Under the pieces are notes generated by a model, which saw only the letters and a list, made by a program, of their open reading frames with translations, did not search any database and was not told the DNA's origin. The position numbers and the translations under genes were made by a program. This document shows, piece after piece, positions 50,368 to 59,100 of a DNA stretch of 64,000 nucleotides (its first letter is position 1; each line of letters opens with the position of its first letter). This stretch comes from UBA4466 sp963925035 (GTDB lineage Bacteria > Bacteroidota > Bacteroidia > Flavobacteriales_D > Crocinitomicaceae). The stretch is from NCBI GenBank assembly GCA_963925035.1, contig CAWUSK010000012.1:88934-152933 (forward strand), written 5' to 3'.

Positions 50368-51300
50368 ATGATTGATTTAAAGAACTCCGTACTTCAAAAA
50401 ATAAATAACGATGAATTTTCGCTTCGTGGAATTTCACTTTATATAAAACGAGACGATTTAATTCACCCAGAAATTTCGGGAAACAAATGGCGCAAACTAA
50501 AATACAACATTGAAGTCTGCCTAAATGGTAAAAAGGAAGGTGTTTTGACTTTTGGCGGAGCGTATTCAAATCATTTGTTAGCAACAGCTGCAGCTTGTCA
50601 ACTGGTTGGATTGAAGTCAGTGGGAATTGTAAGAGGTGAGGAGTTGAATAAAGATTCAAATCATACCTTAAGAAAGTGCACAGAGCTTGGAATGGAATTG
50701 AAATTCATTTCGCGTGAAGAATACAGAATGATTCCCGATAAATCCTATTTGGCGGATGTAGCGCACGAAAACCCAAACTTTCAAACTGTTCCAGAAGGTG
50801 GTGCAAATTATTATGGAATGATTGGTTGCCAAGAAATACTTAAGGAAATCGACGTAGAATTTGACGCAGTGTTTGTAGCGCAAGGAACTACTGCAACAAG
50901 TTGCGGATTATTATTGGGACTTCAAGGAAATCAGGAGTTATATGCTGTTCCAGTGTTGAAAGGGTTTGACTCGGTAAGTGAAATGAAGTCAATCTTTCAA
51001 TTTTCAGGAATGGAAGAAGAGTGGTTGGAAGAAGCGTTTTATCGCTTGAATGTTTTGAACGATTATCACTTTGATGGTTACGGAAAATACGACGATGAAT
51101 TGTTGAATTTTATTCGTTATTTCTATACAAAGTACAACTTGAAATTAGATCCGATCTATACGGGAAAAGCAATGTTCGGCCTTATGAAAGAATTGGAAAA
51201 CGAAAAGTGGAACAATAAAACGGTGGTTTTTATTCACACAGGAGGATTACAAGGCGTTGAATCGATAGAAGAGAAGAGTGGCGTGAGATTATTTAACTAG
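50368..51300 (+). CDS. PLP enzyme of the ACC deaminase / D-cysteine desulfhydrase family
   Basis: 310 residues. The fold-type-II motif HPEISGNKWRKLKYNI holds the PLP lysine, and GGAYSNHLLATAAACQ and FVAQGTTATSCGLLLG hold cofactor and substrate loops. Family members deaminate 1-aminocyclopropane-1-carboxylate or remove sulfide from D-cysteine; the motif set does not separate these. In Bacteroidota it is usually annotated as a D-cysteine desulfhydrase-like enzyme. It is convergent with folP and overlaps its 3' end by 12 bp. Confidence 0.85.
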   Translation: MIDLKNSVLQKINNDEFSLRGISLYIKRDDLIHPEISGNKWRKLKYNIEVCLNGKKEGVLTFGGAYSNHLLATAAACQLVGLKSVGIVRGEELNKDSNHTLRKCTELGMELKFISREEYRMIPDKSYLADVAHENPNFQTVPEGGANYYGMIGCQEILKEIDVEFDAVFVAQGTTATSCGLLLGLQGNQELYAVPVLKGFDSVSEMKSIFQFSGMEEEWLEEAFYRLNVLNDYHFDGYGKYDDELLNFIRYFYTKYNLKLDPIYTGKAMFGLMKELENEKWNNKTVVFIHTGGLQGVESIEEKSGVRLFN

Positions 51301-52137
51301 CTGCACAGCCTCCTTCACATCATGCACCCTCAAAATAGAAGTGCCTTTTTTTAATGCAATCCTATTCAATGCAATAGTTCCATCTAGCGTTGCTTCGTCT
51401 TCTGGAGTTGTGTTTAATCGCTTATAAATCATTGATTTTCGTGACAGTCCTGCAAGTATTGGTTTACCCAAAATCAAGAAGTCATCCAAATGATCAAGTA
51501 AATAATAATTTTGGTCAATAGTCTTGCTGAATCCAAATCCGGGATCGAGAATTATATCGTTTACGCCTGCATTTTTCAAAATTTCAATATTTTTACTGAA
51601 ATAAAGCACCATTTCGTTAAAAATGGACGCGTAATCCGTTAGCGTTTGCATTGTTTCTGGCGTTCCTCGCATATGCATTAATATGTATGGAACCTTATAT
51701 TTCGCAGCGACATCTACTATTTTTGGGTCAATCGAAAACCCGCTAATATCGTTGATGATGTCAGCTCCAGCCAAGATTCCTTTTTCCGCAACTTCAGATC
51801 TAAAAGTGTCCAAGGAAATAATCAATTCAGGAAAAGCTGATCGAATGGCAGTAATTGCTGGAATAACCCTGTTGATTTCCTCGTCAATTGAAATGTTTAA
51901 AGCCCCTGGACGAGATGAATATCCGCCAATATCAACAATTTCCATTCCTTCGTTCATCATCTTTTCAACAGTTGAAACTAGGTTCTCTTGTGACGTGCGG
52001 CTTTCAGTGTAGAATGAGTCGGTAGTTACGTTGACAATACCCATAATTTTTGGTGTGGATAAGTCCAGCAAGATATCACGCACTCGAATGCTTGTGTTTC
52101 TTGGAAATTTAGTAACTTCAACTTTTGAATTTTGCAT
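51289..52137 (-). CDS. folP: Dihydropteroate synthase
   Basis: 282 residues from ATG 52137; an ATG at 52155 lies within the divergent DUF1599 gene. Signature motifs: MGIVNVTTDSFYTESRTS, IVDIGGYSSRPGA, ISLDTFRSEVAEKGILAGAD, DIINDISGF, MHMRGTPETMQT and DPGFGFSKT. FolP joins pterin pyrophosphate and p-aminobenzoate in folate synthesis and is the sulfonamide target. It is divergent from the DUF1599-BT_3928-tpiA-prmA operon with about 9 bp between starts, a layout common in Bacteroidota. Confidence 0.95.
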   Translation of the reverse strand: MQNSKVEVTKFPRNTSIRVRDILLDLSTPKIMGIVNVTTDSFYTESRTSQENLVSTVEKMMNEGMEIVDIGGYSSRPGALNISIDEEINRVIPAITAIRSAFPELIISLDTFRSEVAEKGILAGADIINDISGFSIDPKIVDVAAKYKVPYILMHMRGTPETMQTLTDYASIFNEMVLYFSKNIEILKNAGVNDIILDPGFGFSKTIDQNYYLLDHLDDFLILGKPILAGLSRKSMIYKRLNTTPEDEATLDGTIALNRIALKKGTSILRVHDVKEAVQLVK

Positions 52138-52146
52138 AGATAATTG

Positions 52147-52692
52147 ATGAATCAAACAAATACTGAATATACAAATGTAGTCAATGTTTGCCGAGATATT
52201 TTCTCGAAGAAAACAAAAGATTACGGAACAGCATGGCGTATTTTGCGACCAAGTTCACTTACGGACCAACTTTTTATTAAGGCCCAACGAATTAGAACAA
52301 TTCAGGAAACGGGTGAGAATAAAGTGGGAGAGAACATTGAAGATGAGTTTGTTGCAATTGTGAATTACTGCATCATGGCAATTATACAATTGAGGGAAAC
52401 AGACTTAACAGAATTGGAGATTGAAGCAGGAATTGCAGTGTCGCTCTACGATAAATACGCAAAAGAAGCATTCGAATTGATGGAACGCAAGAACCATGAT
52501 TATGGTGAAGCTTGGCGTGATATGCGTGTAAGCTCGCTGACGGATTTAATTCTTCAAAAAATATTTAGAGTCAAGCAGATTGAAGACAACAAAGGAGCAA
52601 CATTGATTAGCGAAGGAATTGATGCCAATTATTTTGATATGTTGAACTATTCTGTTTTCGCACTAATACTAATGAACAACAACCAACACTAA
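52147..52692 (+). CDS. DUF1599 protein with two copies of the domain
   Basis: 181 residues from ATG 52147; a TTG at 52144 lies directly before it. The chain holds two copies of one module: FSKKTKDYGTAWRILRPSSL at about residue 17 and MERKNHDYGEAWRDMRVSSL at about residue 107, each followed by TD, Q/L and a K/R-rich IRTIQ/VKQIE stretch. The DYGxAWR core is the DUF1599 (nucleotide-modification-associated) motif. The function is unknown. The gene starts the operon ending in prmA, and its stop is 1 bp before BT_3928. Confidence 0.8.
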   Translation: MNQTNTEYTNVVNVCRDIFSKKTKDYGTAWRILRPSSLTDQLFIKAQRIRTIQETGENKVGENIEDEFVAIVNYCIMAIIQLRETDLTELEIEAGIAVSLYDKYAKEAFELMERKNHDYGEAWRDMRVSSLTDLILQKIFRVKQIEDNKGATLISEGIDANYFDMLNYSVFALILMNNNQH

Positions 52693-52693
52693 T

Positions 52694-54574
52694 ATGAAAG
52701 AAAAAGCTACAATTTCAGGAAGATCGATGATTTTTAACATCCTTTTTAGTTTAATGAACTTGGTCGGAGTGACGTTTATCGTAATGGGCTATCATCCAAA
52801 TTTTGAAGAGCAATCTGGATTGTTTAAGTTATTAGGATTGGGAATTTTAATCATTACGATAGGTGGATTAATAATTTTCAAAGGTCGATTCATGATGTCC
52901 AGCGTTTCTCGCGTGCTCGTCGGAGGATTATTCATTGTTTCAGGATTGATTAAGGCGAATGATCCAATCGGATTTTCATATAAACTGGAAGAGTATTTTG
53001 AAGATGGAGCCTTGGCTTTTAGAATCAAAGAATGGTTTTCAGCACCTGGATTTTCACTTGAATTTTTAATGGATTCAGCGCTGTTACTGAGCGTTATTAT
53101 TTGTATCGTTGAGATTGTTTTAGGTGTATTGCTTATAATAGGAGGAAAAATAAAACTAGCAGCATACTTATCAATGTTTATGATGTTGTTTTTTACTTTT
53201 CTAACTTGGCACACAGCGAATTGTGATGGAACGGCTAAGTTCAAAGATCGTGACACTTACTCAATGACTGACCCAGTTGCTGAAATGAAAATTGAAGAAG
53301 CAAAAACAAACAAAGAACTCAAAATCGTTTCTCAAACTAAAACAGAATTGATAGTTGATGAAATGAAAATGCCTCAATGTGTGGACGATTGTGGATGCTT
53401 CGGTGACGCGATGAAAGGTTCTGTGGGACGTTCTTTGGCGCCTTCAGAAACGTATTGGAAGGACATTGTCTTGGTGTATTTAATCTTATGGATATTTGTC
53501 GCGCAAATGAAAATTAAACCAAATACACGCAGAGAAAACTTGGTATATGTCTCATCATCGCTTATCGTCATTGCATTCTTCTCATGGGTGTTTGGCTGGT
53601 ATTATCCAATTGGGTTCTCTTTAGTTGCTTTGTTTGGAGCATTGTGGATGCTGCGAGCTGGAGGAAAGTTATTCGGAAACTATTATGGTAGTTCGCTCTT
53701 TGTGATACTAATCAGTTTGGCGATGGCAGTTTATGTATTGTCTTACGCTCCAATGAAAGATTACCGCGCATACGCAGTTGGAACGGACTTGAAAGAGAAA
53801 ATGAACGATGGTGTTGACGGTGTTTACGAAAGTATGTTAGTTTATAGAAACACGAAAACTAAGGAAACAAAAGAATATTCATCTACGTCTGAAGAATACA
53901 CGGCTTCAAAAATTTGGGAGGATAAAGATTGGAAATACGAGAGCATGGTTCAAAAAGCTATTATTCCAACAAAGATTCCGTCGATTACGGCACAGTTCAA
54001 TCCTTTTGTAGGATTTGGAGATATTTCAGAATATGAATTGTCAATTCCAGCTGTAAAGGATGCTCTAGCGAATTCAAAAATAAAAGCATTGTTAATTAAA
54101 GATCTAGGTTACAATTCAAACATGGAAGTTCCAATGACGGAATACAATGTAACGGATTACGATGCAGAGAGTTATTTTATTCTGGATACGATAGAAATAG
54201 CTAATCCTGAAATCACAGATGTAAGTATTCGAAATTTTATTGTCGATGCTAAGAAGATTGTGGTACTCTCTTCTCAGAACTTGATGAATGGCAATTGGTC
54301 GGCAATTAAGAACATTAAAGCGATCAACGAAAGTTGTAAGAAGAAAGGTGTTCCATTTGTTGTGATTTGTGGAGCAACAAGAGAGGAAATCAATGCGTTT
54401 AGAAAGAAACATGGCTTATATGCTCCATTCTTTGTCAATGACGAAACAGAATTGAAAGCTATTACACGATCGAACCCAAGTATCTTGGTCATCGAAAAAG
54501 GTATTGTAAAAGCGAAATATCCGTATAGATCGATACCGAATAAAGAAAATTTTAATAAAAAACACCTGAATTAA
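52694..54574 (+). CDS. BT_3928-family DoxX-like membrane protein with thioredoxin-like C-terminal region
   Basis: 626 residues. About nine membrane helices, with a DoxX-like unit (RVLVGGLFIVSGLIKANDPI, about 75-95; VEIVLGVLLIIGGKIKLAAY, about 140-160). A loop around residues 225-240 carries CVDDCGCFGDA, a Cys motif shared with MauE/DoxX-type thiol-redox membrane proteins. The last ~150 residues (KKIVVLSSQNLMNGNWSAIK, PFVVICGATREEINAFRKKH) have a thioredoxin-like topology without a CxxC. The family is typical of Bacteroidota and lies beside tpiA, as here. Its role is unknown; membrane redox chemistry is the best guess. Confidence 0.75.
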   Translation: MKEKATISGRSMIFNILFSLMNLVGVTFIVMGYHPNFEEQSGLFKLLGLGILIITIGGLIIFKGRFMMSSVSRVLVGGLFIVSGLIKANDPIGFSYKLEEYFEDGALAFRIKEWFSAPGFSLEFLMDSALLLSVIICIVEIVLGVLLIIGGKIKLAAYLSMFMMLFFTFLTWHTANCDGTAKFKDRDTYSMTDPVAEMKIEEAKTNKELKIVSQTKTELIVDEMKMPQCVDDCGCFGDAMKGSVGRSLAPSETYWKDIVLVYLILWIFVAQMKIKPNTRRENLVYVSSSLIVIAFFSWVFGWYYPIGFSLVALFGALWMLRAGGKLFGNYYGSSLFVILISLAMAVYVLSYAPMKDYRAYAVGTDLKEKMNDGVDGVYESMLVYRNTKTKETKEYSSTSEEYTASKIWEDKDWKYESMVQKAIIPTKIPSITAQFNPFVGFGDISEYELSIPAVKDALANSKIKALLIKDLGYNSNMEVPMTEYNVTDYDAESYFILDTIEIANPEITDVSIRNFIVDAKKIVVLSSQNLMNGNWSAIKNIKAINESCKKKGVPFVVICGATREEINAFRKKHGLYAPFFVNDETELKAITRSNPSILVIEKGIVKAKYPYRSIPNKENFNKKHLN

Positions 54575-55320
54575 TGGTGCAAAAAATTGTCGCAGGAAAT
54601 TGGAAGATGAACCTATCGCTAAGCGAAGGCGTAAAGTTGGTAAATGGAATTGAAAGTAAAATCGATACTACTGATGTGCGCATCATTGTTTTTGCTCCGT
54701 CTGTATTTGCTCATCCTATTTCTCAATTGAATAAGAAAGATACAGAGGTTGGAATTCAAAATTTCAACGAAAATGAAAGTGGTGCGTTTACGGGAGAAAT
54801 TTCCGTTAATCAAGTCAAAAGTATCGGTATAAATATTGGCTTAATTGGTCATAGCGAAAGAAGATTGTACTTCAATGAAAATCATTTGACTTTAAAGTCA
54901 AAGGTGGATGCAGCATTAGCAGCCGATTTTGAGTTTATCTTTTGTTGTGGTGAACCGTTGGAAGTTAGAGAGGCGAATAAAGAATTTGAATATGTAAAAC
55001 GCCAATTGATTGAAAGTTTGTTCCATTTATCAGAAAACCAGATGAAAGGTGGAATAATAGCGTACGAACCTGTTTGGGCAATTGGAACTGGTAAGACAGC
55101 TTCGTCTGAACAGGCAGAGGAAATGCACAAAGCTATTCGAACGTGGTTGATTGAAAGTTACAGTGAAGAAACAGCTAATTCTGTTTCTATTTTATACGGA
55201 GGAAGTTGCAATCCAAAAAACGCAGAGGAATTGTTTGCATGTCCAAATGTAGATGGTGGATTAATTGGCGGAGCGTCACTGAATCCAGAAGATTTTTGCG
55301 CAATAATTAAAGCATTTTAA
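54574..55320 (+). CDS. tpiA: Triosephosphate isomerase
   Basis: 248 residues. NWKMN (Lys), GHSERR (catalytic His), AYEPVWAIGTGKTA (catalytic Glu and loop) and YGGSCNPKNAEEL are all present. TpiA interconverts dihydroxyacetone phosphate and glyceraldehyde 3-phosphate in glycolysis. The start shares one base with the stop of BT_3928, and prmA begins right after its stop. Confidence 0.97.
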   Translation: MVQKIVAGNWKMNLSLSEGVKLVNGIESKIDTTDVRIIVFAPSVFAHPISQLNKKDTEVGIQNFNENESGAFTGEISVNQVKSIGINIGLIGHSERRLYFNENHLTLKSKVDAALAADFEFIFCCGEPLEVREANKEFEYVKRQLIESLFHLSENQMKGGIIAYEPVWAIGTGKTASSEQAEEMHKAIRTWLIESYSEETANSVSILYGGSCNPKNAEELFACPNVDGGLIGGASLNPEDFCAIIKAF

Positions 55321-56157
55321 ATGGATACAATCGAATTAAATATTCATTTATCACCCAAAGATCCTTGGTCTGACATTGTTATTGCTCAATTGTCTGAACA
55401 AGGTTTTGATAGTTTCGTAACGACGGATGAAGGGATTTTAGCCTATGCTCCATTTTCTGTAGATACGGATACTGTTGTAAGAGATTCGTTTTTGGGCAGT
55501 CCACAAGGATTTGAGTGTACAATTGTAAAGACAGTTATTCCGCATCAAAACTGGAATGCGGAGTGGGAAAAGAATTTTTCCCCTGTCGTAATTGAAGAGT
55601 ACGGAACTATTTTGGCTCCTTTTCATGATGCTTCGGAGGCTATTGGAATCAAAGTGATCATTCAACCTCAAATGTCATTTGGAACGGGACATCACCAAAC
55701 AACTTGGATGATGACTAAGGCGCTTTTTGAATTGGACAACATGCCAGCGAAAGTGCTTGACATGGGAACAGGAACTGGCGTTTTAGCTATTTATGCTGAA
55801 AAGCTAGGTGCAAAAGATATTTTGGCCATCGACATTGAAGAATGGTCGGCAGAAAATGCAAGAGAAAATGTAGAACGAAACGGTGGTCGTCACATAGAAT
55901 GCTTATGTGGAGATATTGATTTGTTAGAAGTTCGAAACTTTGGACTAATAATTGCAAACATCAATAAAAATATTTTAAAACAACACATGGTTGATTATTC
56001 AGCTGCGCTTGAAACAAACGGAACACTTTTATTGAGTGGTTTTTTTGTGACAGACGTGGATGAAATGACAAGCTATTGTGAAGCATATAAATTGAAGAAG
56101 ACAAAGGTGTTAACCAAAGATGAATGGGCCTGTATTCAACTGATCAAAATAAACTAA
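55321..56157 (+). CDS. prmA: Ribosomal protein L11 methyltransferase
   Basis: 278 residues. The N-terminal substrate domain (1-~115) is followed by an SAM-dependent methyltransferase fold with LDMGTGTGVLAIYAEKLGA (motif I), AIDIEEWSAENARENVERNG (motif II) and FGLIIANINKNILKQHM (motif IV, NINxN/NPP type). QMSFGTGHHQTTWMM is the PrmA-specific segment. PrmA trimethylates L11. It starts at the base after the tpiA stop. The next gene starts 11 bp downstream. Confidence 0.93.
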   Translation: MDTIELNIHLSPKDPWSDIVIAQLSEQGFDSFVTTDEGILAYAPFSVDTDTVVRDSFLGSPQGFECTIVKTVIPHQNWNAEWEKNFSPVVIEEYGTILAPFHDASEAIGIKVIIQPQMSFGTGHHQTTWMMTKALFELDNMPAKVLDMGTGTGVLAIYAEKLGAKDILAIDIEEWSAENARENVERNGGRHIECLCGDIDLLEVRNFGLIIANINKNILKQHMVDYSAALETNGTLLLSGFFVTDVDEMTSYCEAYKLKKTKVLTKDEWACIQLIKIN

Positions 56158-56168
56158 ATGAGATTATC

Positions 56169-59100
56169 ATGAAATTAAGAGCTCTTTTTCTACTGGTATT
56201 TATTGGCTGTGTTAATAGCGGATTTTCACAATCTTATTCAAACGACAGAGAGAAATTTGTAAAAGAATTTCAAAAGGCATTAAGTGAATATGGGAAAGGG
56301 GATTACCAAGATTTCGCAAAAAAGGAATTACCAGCAATGCTTTTAGAGGGAAGCTCATTTCCAAATGATTATTTCTCAAAAATGATTGAGACTTGCAATC
56401 AAATGGAGGTAAAAAGATTAAAACCTTATCCTGAAATTTACAATTATGTGTTTTCTGTAGCTTCTTTTGTTAAAGGTAAACAACCAAAAGAAAGTTATTT
56501 AGCATGGCATGATGGCGTTGATAAAATGCTTGACAATCGAAATATTAAGAAATTTGAAGATTTTATTGACTTGTCTGCCGGATTCTTTTCAGAGTCTAGA
56601 ATTTCAGAATCGCCAAATTATGCATGGTTTTATGTCGGCGGAACCTATAAGTTTGAATTCGATATGAAAACATCTATTTCATTTGCGGGAGGAAATTTAG
56701 TTTGTCGTGCAATGAGTAGAAGTGGATCTACCAAAGGTGAAGTAATTGACAGCTTAAACATCATTAACACAATTGGAGAATACGATCTCCTCCTTAAAAA
56801 ATGGCAAGGAGCAGGCGGAAAAATAACTTGGGAAAAAGTAGGTCTTCCAAGTGATAAAACCTTTGCAATACTTAAGGGTTATGAAACTTCAATGCGAAAT
56901 TCAACAATAAATATTGATACAGTTGAATTGACAACGCCTTATTTTTCTAAGCCAATTAAAGGAATGTTAACGGACAGAGCATTTAAAATCAACAGAGAAG
57001 AAGACAAGATTTTTCCGCAATTTTTATCTTTTGAAAGGCGACTATTAATTAATAACATCGTTCCAGATGTTGATTATACTGGTGGTTTTTCTCTACAAGG
57101 TTCAAGTTTTATAGGAGCAGGAACATCCGAAAAACCCGCACAGGTTACGTATAAAAAAAGTGGAACGCCATTCATAATTGCACGCTCTAAATTGATTTAT
57201 GTATCGCCAACAAAAATAACTTCGGAAGACGCTAATGTAGTCATGCTAATCAATTCAACTGATTCCATAAGTCATTCAAATGCGAGCTTTTTATATGATT
57301 TAGCAAAGAAAAATATTGAATTTCGAAGAACAAAAACGGGAGGTGGAGATGCACCTTTTCAAAATTCATATCATCAGTTAGATGTGTTCGTGCCAAAAGT
57401 TTCATGGGAAATAGAATCTGAAAATGTTTATTTCACGTTTGATTTTGGAACCAGTCAACAACAAAAGTATGCTTCATTTGAGTCAAAGGATTATTTTAAC
57501 GCCGAAGTTTATGATAGACTGCAAGGAATGTCAACAGTGCATCCTTTGGTCGCGCTCTTCAGGTATGCCTATAAATATGATGAAATGACTATGACAGCTG
57601 GAAAGGCGGCATCAGCATTGGGTCAAACGCTTGAGCAGGCAAAAGGTACTTTACTGGAACTTTCAGCGGCAGGTTTTATTAGTTATGATTTAGAAGGTGG
57701 AATTGTTGTTGTTAATCGCAAATTAATTACGTTCGTTAAGGCTAAAACAGGTGATGTTGACTATGATAACATTGTTTTTAAATGTGATTTTAGGCCTAAA
57801 GAATTAAAAGGATACACTGAAGATCAAATAAAGGAAAGTGCATACCTACAGTCAGTTCAAGAGTTGTATAAACAACAAAATGAAATTCGAAGAATTAAAA
57901 AAGAATTTGGGATATTGAATTTAACAACAATGGATTTGGATCTCGAGGCCGTTGATGATATCGTTATTTCTGAGATTAGGAACTTTATCGTTTTCCCTGA
58001 AAACAGTCGAGTTAAAATAAAGAAAAACCGAGATTTCAATTTTACCGGATGGATCAATGCAGGGAAAATGGAATTAAATACTCAATTTGCTAAATTTAAA
58101 TACGATGAGTATAAAGTTGAAATACTAAGTACCACAAAATCTCTATTTAGAGTGCGTCCATTAACAAAAGAGGATGGAGTTAACTCTATTCCAATGACAA
58201 GCACAATTGCTGGGATTTCAGGTGAAATTCTAATAGATGATCCAGGAAATAGATCAGGAAACAAAAAAGGATTCGAAAAATACCCATACTTGAAATCAAC
58301 ATCCTCATCAAAGGTCTTTTATAATTCCAAGGATGTATATCGTGGTGTGTATGACAGTGCACGTTTTTATTATACAATTGCTCCTTTTGAGTTGGATAGT
58401 TTAAACACTTTTAAAGAATCAAGTTTACGATTCAATGGGGAATTGATATCGGCCGGAATTTTCCCTAAGATAGAAGAGTCCTTGAAAATAATGCCAGATT
58501 ATTCATTTGGTTTTGGAATTCAAGCTCCAGCTGGAGGATATGATTTCTATGGTCCAACTGCTAAATATGAAAACAAAATTGTTTTGTCTCACAATGGATT
58601 GCAAGGAACAGGAACAATCAACTTTGTGCACTCATCCTCAATTTCTAAAGCATTGAGTTTTTTACCTGATTCTACTATAGGAATAGCGAAATTCACCAAT
58701 AAGGGTGTTAATTCTGGTGTAGAATTCCCTAATGTTGATTCAGAGGAAGCCTATATTACATATATCCCAAAGGAAAAGGTGTTGAAAGCAAAATCATTGC
58801 CTCTCAAGTTTTTGAACTTTTTTGATGGAAGTGCTAAATTCCAAGGAACGGCGACTGTTAAAGAAAGCGGCATAACTGCTAAGGGAATGATGACATTTTT
58901 AACAGCAACCTTAATATCAGATATTTTTAGATTTAAAAACCAGGAAATTTTTGCGGATACAGCAAGTTTTAGTTTGCGAAACGAAGATACCGACGTTACT
59001 GAAGCTCCGCTGGCCTTTAAAACAGATGATGTAAATGTGCATGTCGATTTTAATGCGCGGAAAGGGGAGTTTAATTCAAATAAAGGGGAGTCTGTCGTAG

